Shown here in pieces: positions 54,761-63,965 of a stretch of 64,000 bases of DNA. Where the stretch lies: assembly GCF_010501065.1 (NCBI RefSeq), contig NZ_QVMM01000014.1, forward strand, positions 17,627-81,626, written 5' to 3'. Below the pieces are notes generated by a model that was not told where the DNA came from, made no database searches, and saw only the letters and a program-made list of their open reading frames with translations. Made by a program: the position numbers and the translations under genes. The DNA is from Dysgonomonas sp. 216. Lineage in GTDB: Bacteria > Bacteroidota > Bacteroidia > Bacteroidales > Dysgonomonadaceae. The number at the start of each line of letters is the position of its first letter. Position 1 is the first letter of the stretch.

Positions 54761-56920
54761 ATGAAACGAACGATTTTATATATAACATTTATACTTCTGT
54801 TCTTCCCGTTCGTTGCTTCGCATGCCGACTCGTCGTTCAGAGTTTCGGATCTTAAGTGGGCAAAGGATGTTGGTGCAAGAAAGCAGCCGGCAGGCACAAA
54901 AGTATATAAGGTTTCGGATTACGGAGCTAAGCCTGATGGTAAAACGTTGAATACTAAAGCTATTCAGAATGCAATTGATGTTTGCGCCAAAAACGGAGGT
55001 GGTATCGTTACTTTCGATAAAGGAAAGTATCTTACAGGTTCGGTTTACTTAAAAGAGGGTGTAAATTTAGTTGTGCCTAAGGGTGTTACTTTGTTAGGGA
55101 GTACAAATATTGCCGATTATCCCGATATAGATACACGTGTAGCCGGAATAGAGATGCGTTGGCCTTCGGCACTGATAAATGTACTGAACGAAAAAAACGT
55201 AATGATAAGCGGTGACGGTATTGTGCATGCACAAGGAAAAGTATTTTGGGACAAATATTGGGCTATGCGTAAAGATTACGAGTCGAAAGGACTTCGTTGG
55301 ATTGTTGATTACGATTGCAAACGTCCGCGTACAGTACTTGTTTCGGAGTCTGCCGATGTAACAGTAAAAGATATCACTTTTCAGCAGGCCGGATTCTGGA
55401 CAATACAACTTTTATATTCAACTTATTGCACGGTAGACGGTGTTGTGGTACAGAATAATTTAGGAGGTCATGGACCAAGCACCGATGGTGTGGACGTCGA
55501 TTCGTCATCCCGTATTCTGATCGAAAATTGTGATATAGATTGTAATGATGATAATTTCTGTTTGAAAGCGGGGCGCGATGCCGATGGATTGCGTGTAAAC
55601 CGTCCGACAGAATATGTTGTTATCAGGAATTGTATTTCCCGTGCCGGCGGTGGACTGATAACCTGTGGAAGCGAAACTTCGGGCGGAATACGCTATGTAC
55701 TTGCACACGGCTTAAAAGCTATGGGAACAACAGTAGGTATCCGTTTAAAATCGGCAATGAACAGGGGAGGTACAACCGAACATATTTACATAAAAGATAT
55801 TGAAATGGACAACGTAGAAACAGCTTTCGAAGCCACAATGAACTGGCATCCGGCCTATAGCTATTCTGCATTGCCAAAGGAATATGAAGGACGGGAGTTG
55901 CCCGAGCATTGGACAAAAATGTTGGAAAAAGTAGATACCGATCAGGGTATGCCTTATTTTAACGACGTTTATCTGTCAGATATAAATATTAAGCACGCTA
56001 CACGTTTCCTTAATGTGGAGGGAAGTAAAAAGTCGGTAATGAAAAATTTTCATCTGGCTAATATAAAAGTGAATGCCGAGAGTGCCGGAAAAGTGGCTTT
56101 TGCTGCCGATTGGTCGATGTCGAATGTTAATATACGTTCGAAAGATAATTCGAAGATAAATATATCGGATAGCAGAAATGTAAGTCAGCCCGAAAATGCG
56201 ATGCCTGCAACAAAATTTGCTTACGAGCTGAACGGGGTTAACGCAACATCTAAGATTATGGCAGCCGATTATCCCGAGTTCGGATTCTGCTTGCCCGAAA
56301 TGGCTGGTAATGTTCGCTTTGGCGTTATTGTTAACGGAAAAAGTAAATGGGTAAAAGACTTCGAAAAGAAAAACGTTAAGTATGATAATAATCAGCTTGT
56401 TTACTCAATATCCGATCCCTTGCTGAAAAAAGGGGAACTTACATTTAAGGTTATATCGTTAAGTAAAACCGACGGGGTTGTTATTGAAGTGGATAACGAA
56501 AATATTCCCGACGGATTGCAATTATTCTGGGCTTATGGCGGCGCTTCGGGGCAGGCATTAAGTAAATCCGAAACACCTTCTTTAATGCCCGAATATTGTC
56601 TTTACAATATATTTAGTGTAGAGCACACCGCCTTTACTGTTTATTATGGCGAGAGTATGAGGTTGAGAGTATTGCAGGGGGTAACACCAGCCTCTTCCGA
56701 TATAAGGCTGTCCGACGCTTACGAGCAATATTTACCTCTCACTTTTTTCGGTTCGGGAAAAGATACCAATGCTCCTGCTTTGGCTGCAACTGTTCCCCTC
56801 AATAAGAAAGAAAAAGAATATTTCTGCTTTTATAAACAAAATCAGAATGCCGACTACAGCTATTACATGCTTGGCAGCTTGTTCGACGAAGAACAAACGG
56901 TAAAGTATACGATGAAATAA
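54761..56920 (+). CDS. GH28 family polygalacturonase/rhamnogalacturonase with extra C-terminal beta domain
   Basis: This 719-residue secreted protein has a signal peptide ending near SHADS. Residues about 45-465 are a parallel beta-helix that begins KVSDYGAKPDGKTLNTKAIQ. The GH28 catalytic aspartates appear as STDGVDVDSS and NDDNFCLKAG, followed by CGSETSGG and GIRLKSA. The missing canonical GHG (here CGSETSGG) is typical of the exo- or RG-type branch. Residues about 490-719 form an extra beta-rich domain (FGFCLPEMAGNVRFGVIVNG, GLQLFWAYGGASGQ) that resembles the N-terminal part of DUF4450 proteins. That match is from memory and tentative. GH28 activity would hydrolyse galacturonyl linkages in RG-I or homogalacturonan. 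Confidence 0.88.
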   Translation: MKRTILYITFILLFFPFVASHADSSFRVSDLKWAKDVGARKQPAGTKVYKVSDYGAKPDGKTLNTKAIQNAIDVCAKNGGGIVTFDKGKYLTGSVYLKEGVNLVVPKGVTLLGSTNIADYPDIDTRVAGIEMRWPSALINVLNEKNVMISGDGIVHAQGKVFWDKYWAMRKDYESKGLRWIVDYDCKRPRTVLVSESADVTVKDITFQQAGFWTIQLLYSTYCTVDGVVVQNNLGGHGPSTDGVDVDSSSRILIENCDIDCNDDNFCLKAGRDADGLRVNRPTEYVVIRNCISRAGGGLITCGSETSGGIRYVLAHGLKAMGTTVGIRLKSAMNRGGTTEHIYIKDIEMDNVETAFEATMNWHPAYSYSALPKEYEGRELPEHWTKMLEKVDTDQGMPYFNDVYLSDINIKHATRFLNVEGSKKSVMKNFHLANIKVNAESAGKVAFAADWSMSNVNIRSKDNSKINISDSRNVSQPENAMPATKFAYELNGVNATSKIMAADYPEFGFCLPEMAGNVRFGVIVNGKSKWVKDFEKKNVKYDNNQLVYSISDPLLKKGELTFKVISLSKTDGVVIEVDNENIPDGLQLFWAYGGASGQALSKSETPSLMPEYCLYNIFSVEHTAFTVYYGESMRLRVLQGVTPASSDIRLSDAYEQYLPLTFFGSGKDTNAPALAATVPLNKKEKEYFCFYKQNQNADYSYYMLGSLFDEEQTVKYTMK

Positions 56921-56939
56921 CCGAAAAGCAACAAAGAAA

Positions 56940-57764
56940 ATGCTGAAGAGAAATATCTGTATATGGGGTCTTTTATCTTGTTTTTCGATGTTGTTTGCCG
57001 AACAAGACTCTTCCGTATATAAGATATTTTGCTTTCCTCAGAATAGAATTCCGGTTATAGACGGTAATACTTCCGATTGGAATATTGTGTCTCCATCTTA
57101 TGTTCTGACTATTGACGATATGACTGAAGATGAAGGTAAACACCCTAAACCCGACAAGTCGACTCTTGATGTAACGGTAAAAGTAGGATGGGTTAACGGG
57201 CTTAACCGTATTTATTTTCTGTACGAAGCATACGATAATTATTGGTCTTTTTCGAGAGAAGATCTTATGGTCGATATATTTGAGGTTGTTATTGATGGCG
57301 ACCGTTCGGGAGGGCCATTCATCGATAAATTTTATCCTTTTAAAAATGTGAGTAAAGAGCAGGCATGGGAATTGTTTCACGGACGCCACGCTCAAAATTA
57401 CCATATATATACGCCTCCTGTAAAAGGCGATTGGTGCTGGTATTGGGGGCCTCAGCAGTGGTTGAAGGAAAAGCCTTTTTCCGATTACGCGTATAATTAC
57501 AATTTTAAAGAAGGGGATAGCGGAAAGCTAATTCTTGAATTTTACATAACTCCATTCGATTATGCCTCTCCTGTAGGAGCCGATAAATCGGTCGAATCGG
57601 AATTATATCCCGATAAACTTATCGGTCTTTGTTGGGCAGTAATTGATTACGATAATAGCATAGGCGGCGAAAAAGATGGCTTTTGGAATTTGTCGAGTCA
57701 CCATACAATGTATGGCGATGCTTCGTTACTAAAAACATTTCGTCTGATGCCGCCTGAAGAATAA
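56940..57764 (+). CDS. CBM9/DOMON-like secreted carbohydrate-binding protein
   Basis: This 274-residue exported protein has a signal peptide ending near LFAEQ. The body is one beta-sandwich with features of CBM9-like domains: IPVIDGNTSDWN at the start, VTVKVGWVNGLNRIYFLYEAYD, FEVVIDGDRSGG, and LILEFYITPFDYASP. Several Trp residues (WCWYWGPQQW) could form a glycan-binding face. It has no catalytic signature and no T9SS tail. It lies 19 bases after the GH28 fusion and 39 before an esterase, so it is part of the operon. Its binding target is unknown; a short pectic oligosaccharide is the natural guess. Confidence 0.72.
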   Translation: MLKRNICIWGLLSCFSMLFAEQDSSVYKIFCFPQNRIPVIDGNTSDWNIVSPSYVLTIDDMTEDEGKHPKPDKSTLDVTVKVGWVNGLNRIYFLYEAYDNYWSFSREDLMVDIFEVVIDGDRSGGPFIDKFYPFKNVSKEQAWELFHGRHAQNYHIYTPPVKGDWCWYWGPQQWLKEKPFSDYAYNYNFKEGDSGKLILEFYITPFDYASPVGADKSVESELYPDKLIGLCWAVIDYDNSIGGEKDGFWNLSSHHTMYGDASLLKTFRLMPPEE

Positions 57765-57803
57765 AAAAATAATGTTTATTTTTGAACCTTTTAAATCTAT
57801 TTC

Positions 57804-58496
57804 ATGAAAAAACGTGTATCCATAATCTTCGTTTTATTTTTGGTTTGCAGTAGTTATTTAACTGCACAGGAAAAAGCACCTATAAGAATTGCTTGTGTTG
57901 GTAATAGTATTACTTATGGAGTAGGAGCAAGCAATACTTCCGAAAACAGTTATGTAAGTATCCTCACTCGAATGTTGGGCAACGGGTACGAAGTGGGCAA
58001 TTTTGGTTTAAGCGGAGCTACGCTATGTCGGGGAACGCACAAACCATACGATCAGACCGAACAATTCCGCATGGCGCAGGAATTTCGCCCCGATATTGTA
58101 ACAATAAAATTGGGAACAAACGATTCGCAACCAAAAGTTTGGAATTCCGAAAATTTTGCACGCAATATGGATATTGATTTAAATTATCTTTGCGATGTTT
58201 TCGAATCGTTAGATTCTAAACCTAAAATTTATTTATGCCTGCCTATTCCTATTGTGCCAAGCGAAAGATGGGCACATCAGGCCGATGTTTTGGAAGGAGA
58301 AATAATACCTATAATAAAAAAGGTTGCCGAAAAACGTGGCTACCAACTGATCGATCTGCATACGCCACTTGTTGGGTGCGACGATTGTTATCCTGCAAAC
58401 GATAAGCTTCATCCGGGCGATATAGGGCATCGACGTATTGCAGATGCAATGTACGAAGCATTAAAAGAACAAATAGAGAGTAATTGTAGAAAATAA
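57804..58496 (+). CDS. SGNH/GDSL-family esterase, probable carbohydrate acetylesterase
   Basis: This 230-residue secreted hydrolase has a signal peptide ending at LTAQ (about residue 22). The nucleophile is S35 in VGNSITYG. Block II is NFGLSGAT, block III is KLGTNDSQP, and the acid/base pair is D200/H203 in DKLHPGD. It is smaller than and distinct from the two CE12 domains in the locus. It is closer in style to the sialate O-acetylesterase-like SGNH enzymes that remove acetyl groups from diverse glycans. A different ester (on rhamnose or side chains) is the plausible target, by inference. Confidence 0.85.
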   Translation: MKKRVSIIFVLFLVCSSYLTAQEKAPIRIACVGNSITYGVGASNTSENSYVSILTRMLGNGYEVGNFGLSGATLCRGTHKPYDQTEQFRMAQEFRPDIVTIKLGTNDSQPKVWNSENFARNMDIDLNYLCDVFESLDSKPKIYLCLPIPIVPSERWAHQADVLEGEIIPIIKKVAEKRGYQLIDLHTPLVGCDDCYPANDKLHPGDIGHRRIADAMYEALKEQIESNCRK

Positions 58497-58509
58497 TACA
58501 TGTTCGGAT

Positions 58510-59994
58510 ATGATTAAGAGACTGATATTTTCGGCTGTGTTTTTTTGCGTATTCGGTTATGCACTGGCAGCTGTTTATAACGTAAAAGATTATGGTGCTA
58601 AGGGTGACGGAAAACAAATAGACTCGCCATATATCAACGATGCAATAGAAGCCGCTGTTAAAAATGGGGGAGGAACAGTGTTTCTGCCTGCGGGAACATA
58701 CCTTAGCTATTCGGTCAGGATGAAGAGCAACATAACTTTGCATCTCGATGCAGGTTGTGTGTTATTGGCTGCTTACCCTGAGGAAGCTAATGGATATGAT
58801 ATTGCCGAAGATAACGAGCACAACAAGTTTCAGGATTTCGGGCATAGCCATTGGAGAAACAGCCTTATATGGGGCATCGGACTGGAAAATATAGCCATTG
58901 TAGGGCAAGGACGTATAGATGGGCGCGGTTTGACCCGCGAAGAGAGCCGTTTGCCCGGAGTTGGTAATAAAGCTGTAAGTTTTAAACTGTGTAAGAATGT
59001 TATAATAAAAGATATTCAGATGGTAAATTGCGGACACTTTGCCTTATTGGCAACGGGTGTCGATAATATGACCCTGAATAATGTATGGGTAGATACAAAC
59101 CGCGATGGTTTTGATATTGACTGTTGCCGGAATGTTCGCATTTCCGACTGTTCGGTTAATTCGCCTTGGGACGATGCTATTGTATTAAAAAGCAGTTATG
59201 CGCTGGGCTTTTTTCGCGATACCGAGAATATAACCATTACAAATTGTTTTGTGAGCGGATACGACAAAGGTAGTGTTATAGATGGAACATTTGAACGTTA
59301 CGAGCCTCAGGCTCCCGATCAGGGTTATGTTACGGGACGTATAAAATTAGGGACAGAGTCGAGTGGGGGATTTCGTAATATAACTATATCGAACTGTGTG
59401 TTTGAGCGTTGCCGAGGGTTGGCTCTCGAAACAGTCGATGGAGGTTTGCTCGAAGATATAGTGATAGACAATATAACAATGCGCGACATAGTAAATGCTC
59501 CAATATTTTTACGTTTAGGTTCGCGCATGCGTAGCCCCAAAGGTACGGCAATAGGTAAAATGCGACGTATAACAATCAGTAATGTAAATGTTTATAATGC
59601 CGATTCGCGCTACTCGTGTATTATAAGCGGTATCCCCGATCAGTGCATCGAAGATGTGTCTTTTAATAATATCCGTATTTTATATAAAGGCGGTGGAACT
59701 AAAAAAGACGCGCAGCTTGATCCGCCCGAAAACGAAAACTTATATCCCGAACCTTGGATGTTTGGCACTATTCCTGCATCGGGTTTTTTCATACGCCATG
59801 TGCGTAACATCGAACTGAATAATGTGCAAATAAGCTTTCAGAATCCCGATTTTCGTCCGTCGTTATGGTTAAAAAATGCGCAAGGGGTACGTCTTTTTAA
59901 TTACCGGGCAAAAATAGAAGCAGGGGTAAAACCTTATACACTTAAAGACGGGGTTGAAGGCTTTAAAATGGAAATGAGTGATATATCGGAATAA
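58510..59994 (+). CDS. GH28 family glycosidase (rhamnogalacturonan-type polygalacturonase)
   Basis: This 494-residue secreted protein has a signal peptide ending at ALAA. The beta-helix begins VYNVKDYGAKGDGKQIDSPY. Catalytic aspartates occur in DTNRDGFDIDCC and PWDDAIVLKSSYA. TGRIKLGTESSGG occupies the place of the RIK/GHG strand. Only one GH28 unit is present and there is no C-terminal extension. Many GH28 enzymes of this branch in RG-I loci act as exo-galacturonidases on RG-I or its oligosaccharides. The exact specificity cannot be read here. It starts 13 bases after the esterase gene. Confidence 0.9.
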   Translation: MIKRLIFSAVFFCVFGYALAAVYNVKDYGAKGDGKQIDSPYINDAIEAAVKNGGGTVFLPAGTYLSYSVRMKSNITLHLDAGCVLLAAYPEEANGYDIAEDNEHNKFQDFGHSHWRNSLIWGIGLENIAIVGQGRIDGRGLTREESRLPGVGNKAVSFKLCKNVIIKDIQMVNCGHFALLATGVDNMTLNNVWVDTNRDGFDIDCCRNVRISDCSVNSPWDDAIVLKSSYALGFFRDTENITITNCFVSGYDKGSVIDGTFERYEPQAPDQGYVTGRIKLGTESSGGFRNITISNCVFERCRGLALETVDGGLLEDIVIDNITMRDIVNAPIFLRLGSRMRSPKGTAIGKMRRITISNVNVYNADSRYSCIISGIPDQCIEDVSFNNIRILYKGGGTKKDAQLDPPENENLYPEPWMFGTIPASGFFIRHVRNIELNNVQISFQNPDFRPSLWLKNAQGVRLFNYRAKIEAGVKPYTLKDGVEGFKMEMSDISE

Positions 59995-60027
59995 GTGAAA
60001 AATTGAAACTTAAAATAAAATATATTT

Positions 60028-60990
60028 ATGAAGCATCTATTTAGTACAATAACGGTAGTGTTATTATGTAGCATAATGATTTCGTGTAAGAGTAAAGCTC
60101 CCGAAAATGCAGAAGAAACAAAGGAAAAGCCGGTGTATATGTTCTCCTATTTTAAGGGAGACAGTGCCGATGGCTTACACTTGGCATATAGCCACGATGG
60201 TTTGAAATGGGAGGCGTTGAACAACGATTCGTCCTATCTGAAACCTACCGTAGGAAAAGATAATTATATGCGCGACCCCAGCATAGTTCAGGATGGCGAT
60301 GGCACTTTCCACATGGTTTGGACAACAAGCTGGTGGGATAATGGAATAGGCTACGCTTCGTCGAAGGATTTGAAGAACTGGTCGGAGCAGGTGTTTATCC
60401 CCGTAATGGCAAATTTCGAGGGTGTGAAAAACACATGGGCTCCCGAGTTATTCTACGATAAAAAGGATAAGACTTTTTATATCTTCTGGGCATCTACGGT
60501 TCCCGGAATGTTTGACGAGGTACCAACTTCGAACAGTGAAAAGGGTTTAAATCACAGGCAATTTTATGTAACAACAAAAGACTTTGCCACCTTTAGCGAT
60601 ACAAAAGTATTTTTCGAACCCGGGTTCAGTGTGATTGACGGAGCTATTTTGCAAAAAGACAGTGTTTATTATTTGTTTGTGAAGAATGAAAATTCGGAGC
60701 CTGCCGAAAAAAATATCCGTGTAACATCTAACTCTAAACCTTATGATTTTCCGGTAAAGGTTTCCGATCCTATATCGGGTAATTATTGGGCCGAAGGTCC
60801 TGCTCCGCTTCAGGTAGGCGATTATGTGTATGTATATTTCGATAAATATCGTAATCATACATACGGGGCTATACGTTCGAAAGATATGGTAACGTGGGAA
60901 GATGTATCCGATTCTATATCAATGCCAAAAGGAATACGTCACGGAACGGCTTTTACCGTTTCGGAAAGTGTATTTGAAGCATTAAAGTAA
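60028..60990 (+). CDS. GH43-type glycosidase lipoprotein
   Basis: This 320-residue lipoprotein has C20 in IMISCKSK. The five-bladed propeller has the GH43-type catalytic base Asp in YMRDPSIV and an Asp/Glu pair further on (NTWAPELFYD and YWAEGPAPL, the latter with the likely acid Glu). These blocks fit GH43-like arabinosidases or beta-galactosidases. No extra binding domain is present. It may clip arabinose or galactose from side chains at the cell surface or in the periplasm. It closes the long operon, being followed by a strong terminator. Confidence 0.82.
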   Translation: MKHLFSTITVVLLCSIMISCKSKAPENAEETKEKPVYMFSYFKGDSADGLHLAYSHDGLKWEALNNDSSYLKPTVGKDNYMRDPSIVQDGDGTFHMVWTTSWWDNGIGYASSKDLKNWSEQVFIPVMANFEGVKNTWAPELFYDKKDKTFYIFWASTVPGMFDEVPTSNSEKGLNHRQFYVTTKDFATFSDTKVFFEPGFSVIDGAILQKDSVYYLFVKNENSEPAEKNIRVTSNSKPYDFPVKVSDPISGNYWAEGPAPLQVGDYVYVYFDKYRNHTYGAIRSKDMVTWEDVSDSISMPKGIRHGTAFTVSESVFEALK

Positions 60991-61039
60991 CTTTAGCAAA
61001 AGTTTTAGATAAATATTTGATATATATTATTATATTTGT

Positions 61040-61067
61040 AAGTGTACTTCGGTACACTTATTTTTTT
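61040..61067 (+). terminator. Intrinsic terminator after the GH43 gene
   Basis: AAGTGTAC, TTCG loop, GTACACTT, then A and seven T. An exact TATATTTG -7-like box (61031-61038) lies just before the stem, so the hairpin could also sit at the 5' end of the GH51 transcript. Confidence 0.88.
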
Positions 61068-61122
61068 GTCTAATTAAACTGAAAAATAAAGTAAATCAAA
61101 TACCATTATTACATTTACAAAA

Positions 61123-63096
61123 ATGAAAATCAGAAAACTATTTATTGCAATGTCTGTCCTTTTAGGCCTCACACAGATGGGGTATGGACAAAGTTCGTAT
61201 GAATTGTCATTAAATGCGAAAAAACTTGGAGCACCCATTCAATCAACAATGTATGGCTTATTTTTCGAGGATATAAATTTTGCCGCCGACGGAGGTTTAT
61301 ATGCCGAGATGGTAAAAAACCGTTCGTTCGATTTTCCTCAAAATTTGTTGGGCTGGTACACTTTCGGTAAAGTTGAGGTTATGAAAGATAGTCCATTGTT
61401 CGAGAATAACCCTACTTATCTTAAACTTTCGGCATCGGGTCACGATCATAAACATACAGGAATCGAAAACGAAGGTTTCAGAGGAATGGGATTCAAAAAA
61501 GATGAGACTTACCGTTTCTCGGTATGGGCAAAAACAGTTGAATCGAACAGCCCTCAAAAAATAAATGTTCAGTTTCTCGATTCAAAAAATGATGTTATTG
61601 CTTCTCAGGATTTGGAAATAACATCAAACGAGTGGAAAAAATATGAAGTGGTTCTTACTCCTAAAAAAACAGACGAGAAAGGACGTTTACGTATATTCTT
61701 CCTCACTAAAGGTAATATTTATCTTGATCACGTATCGGTATTTCCTACCGATACATGGAAAGGACGCGAAAACGGTTTGAGAAAAGACTTGGCACAGGCT
61801 TTGTCCGATATCAATCCCGGAGTGTTCCGTTTTCCCGGCGGATGTATTGTTGAAGGTACAGACCTTGATACACGCTACGATTGGAAAAAAAGTGTAGGCC
61901 CTGTAGAGAACCGTCCATTGAACGAAAACCGTTGGCATTATACATTTAAAAACCGTTTCTTCCCCGATTATTTTCAGACATACGGATTAGGCTTTTATGA
62001 GTATTTCCTATTGTCGGAAGATATGGGAGCAGAACCGCTGCCTGTTATAAATGTTGGTTTATCGTGCCAATACCAGAATAAAAAGGAAGAATGTCATATT
62101 CCGGTAAACGCATTGGATGAATATATACAGGATGCTTTAGATTTGATTGAGTTTGCAAACGGACCGGCAGATACCAAATGGGGTAAACTGCGTGCCGATA
62201 TGGGACATCCGGCTCCATTTAATTTAAAATACCTAGGCGTAGGTAATGAGCAATGGGGGCACGAATATGTCGATCGTTTAGCCGTGTTTATGAAAGCTAT
62301 ACGGGCGAAATATCCCGAAATAAAAATTATCGGAAGTTCAGGTCCGGGACCCGACGGCAAAGAGTTTGATTACTTGTGGCCTGAAATGAAAAAGCTGAAA
62401 GCAGACCTTGTTGACGAACACTATTATAGAGATCCGAAATGGTTTTTGAATAATGCAGGTCGTTACGATAATTACGATCGCAAAGGTCCGGCTGTATTTG
62501 CGGGCGAATATGCTTGTCACGATCATTCGACAGGAAAACAAAATAGCTTCAGGTCGGCACTTTGCGAAGCTGCTTTTATGACAGGTTTGGAGCGTAATGC
62601 CGATATTGTACATATGTGTACTTATGCACCGTTATTTGCTCATGTAGATGGATGGCAATGGCGTCCCGATATGATTTGGTTCGATAATTTGCGTATGATG
62701 AAAACGCCTAACTATTATGTGCAACAGCTATACGGGCACAATGTAGGCACAAATGTAGCTTCGCTTACATGGAATAAAGAACCGCTGAAAGGTCAGGATG
62801 GGCTTTATGCTTCGGCTGTATATGATAAAAATACGAAAGCCTACATTATAAAAGTAGCAAACACATCGACCGAAACCAAAGATATAAAGGTAAATATTAA
62901 CGGCTTAAATAAAAAGGTAACACCTAAAATGGGTGAGTGTGTGAAAATGCATGCAGGCGAAATGTCGGCTGTAAACACATTAGATAGCCCCAATAATATT
63001 ATACCTCAAAAAACTACTGCTACGTTGAATGGCAATCAGGTATCTATAAGTATCGAAGGCGAAGCTTTTGGTGTTTATCAGGTAATTTGCGAGTAA
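61123..63096 (+). CDS. GH51 alpha-L-arabinofuranosidase
   Basis: This 657-residue secreted enzyme has a signal peptide ending at GYGQ (about residue 23). The N-terminal segment YGLFFEDINFAADGGLYAEM is the GH51 hallmark. A CBM4-like jelly roll is inserted at about residues 75-210. The TIM barrel carries FRFPGGCIVEGTD, acid/base E376 in VGNEQWG and nucleophile E462 in FAGEYACH. The C-terminal beta-sandwich ends the protein. It removes alpha-linked arabinofuranose from arabinan or arabinogalactan side chains of RG-I. It lies after the GH43 terminator, in a 132-base gap with no convincing promoter of its own, so its transcription is unclear. Confidence 0.95.
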   Translation: MKIRKLFIAMSVLLGLTQMGYGQSSYELSLNAKKLGAPIQSTMYGLFFEDINFAADGGLYAEMVKNRSFDFPQNLLGWYTFGKVEVMKDSPLFENNPTYLKLSASGHDHKHTGIENEGFRGMGFKKDETYRFSVWAKTVESNSPQKINVQFLDSKNDVIASQDLEITSNEWKKYEVVLTPKKTDEKGRLRIFFLTKGNIYLDHVSVFPTDTWKGRENGLRKDLAQALSDINPGVFRFPGGCIVEGTDLDTRYDWKKSVGPVENRPLNENRWHYTFKNRFFPDYFQTYGLGFYEYFLLSEDMGAEPLPVINVGLSCQYQNKKEECHIPVNALDEYIQDALDLIEFANGPADTKWGKLRADMGHPAPFNLKYLGVGNEQWGHEYVDRLAVFMKAIRAKYPEIKIIGSSGPGPDGKEFDYLWPEMKKLKADLVDEHYYRDPKWFLNNAGRYDNYDRKGPAVFAGEYACHDHSTGKQNSFRSALCEAAFMTGLERNADIVHMCTYAPLFAHVDGWQWRPDMIWFDNLRMMKTPNYYVQQLYGHNVGTNVASLTWNKEPLKGQDGLYASAVYDKNTKAYIIKVANTSTETKDIKVNINGLNKKVTPKMGECVKMHAGEMSAVNTLDSPNNIIPQKTTATLNGNQVSISIEGEAFGVYQVICE

Positions 63097-63125
63097 AAGA
63101 TCTTTTCGATTTATACATAATATAG

Positions 63126-63162
63126 AAAACGCTTGTCGGCAATGTCCGGCAAGCGTTTTTTT
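63126..63162 (+). terminator. Intrinsic terminator after the GH51 gene
   Basis: AAAACGCTTG and CAAGCGTTTT pair, with an inner CGG/CCG extension, and are followed by T-rich sequence. A near -7 box TACGTTTA (63272-63279) precedes the next gene. Confidence 0.88.
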
Positions 63163-63309
63163 ATAAAAAAAGTGTAATTTTAAATGGTGAGCTTAAGGGA
63201 GATACAAATGCGACTAGTTTTCTTCCTAAATATTTATTTAATAAAAATTTGTTTGTTTTCTTAAATTATACTACGTTTAATGGTTATTTAACTTAAAAAG
63301 TTTATAGTT

Positions 63310-63771
63310 ATGAAAAAGATTTCTTTTGTTTTACTAACCGTTATTCTTAGTGTAGCAACTGCCAATGCTTTTCAATTTCCGGCTCCTTATGTAAAAACCA
63401 ATCCTTGCGATGTGCCGCCGGTAACTTATTTTGGACCTTACCATGGTCACGAAGATGTAAATAACAGAACTATAGAAAGTTTGCCTATCGAATATGTAGG
63501 AAGTGTTTCGGAAGGAAATCGTGTCAGAGTTTTCAGAAAGCGATATGTGATGATGAGTCCGTTTACATATCTATTTGTTTCGGCTAATAGCACTGCTCCG
63601 TGTACGTTGTTTTATGGCGATTCGCAGGGTTATTCTTTCTTCGATTATAAAGCTTTAGATGGTATAAATTCTTTTAATTTTTACCCGGGTTCTACGTGGA
63701 TAACACTATTTGAATTTCGCTATCCTGTAGATGCAACAGGTACTGTAAACTTATCGATCAGAGCTTTTTAA
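63310..63771 (+). CDS. Small secreted protein of unknown function
   Basis: This 153-residue protein has a good signal peptide ending at ANAFQ (about residue 20). The mature part is beta-rich and aromatic (VTYFGPYHGHEDVNN, VFRKRYVMMSPFTYLFV, FNFYPGSTWITLFEF) with two cysteines (in NPCDVPP and APCTLF). I do not recognise a family. It follows the GH51 terminator and is itself followed by two terminators, so it is probably a monocistronic gene unrelated or loosely related to the PUL. Its upstream leader is about 210 bases, A/T-rich, with no activator box. Confidence 0.7.
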   Translation: MKKISFVLLTVILSVATANAFQFPAPYVKTNPCDVPPVTYFGPYHGHEDVNNRTIESLPIEYVGSVSEGNRVRVFRKRYVMMSPFTYLFVSANSTAPCTLFYGDSQGYSFFDYKALDGINSFNFYPGSTWITLFEFRYPVDATGTVNLSIRAF

Positions 63772-63788
63772 TATAGCATCCGAAATTT

Positions 63789-63831
63789 AAACCGATTGAG
63801 TATTATATAATATTGTACTCAATCGGTTTTG
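63789..63831 (+). terminator. Intrinsic terminator after the 63310 gene
   Basis: AAACCGATTGAGTA (63789-63802) and TACTCAATCGGTTT (63816-63829) form a perfect 14-bp stem, followed by T's. Confidence 0.88.
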
Positions 63832-63864
63832 TATTTCAGGTAAAGAATAACTCTTAAAAGTAAG

Positions 63865-63897
63865 AAGATTACACCATATTATTGTGTAGTCTTTTTT
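63865..63897 (+). terminator. Second terminator-like hairpin
   Basis: AAGATTACAC (63865-63874) pairs with GTGTAGTCTT (63884-63893) with one G-U wobble, and a T-run to 63897 follows. It lies 34 bases after the previous terminator with no gene between. Confidence 0.65.
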
Positions 63898-63965
63898 ATT
63901 TTACCGAGGAAATTTCGAGGGTTTTATCTATAAGTAAAAAACTAATATTTAAAACCACTAGAATT

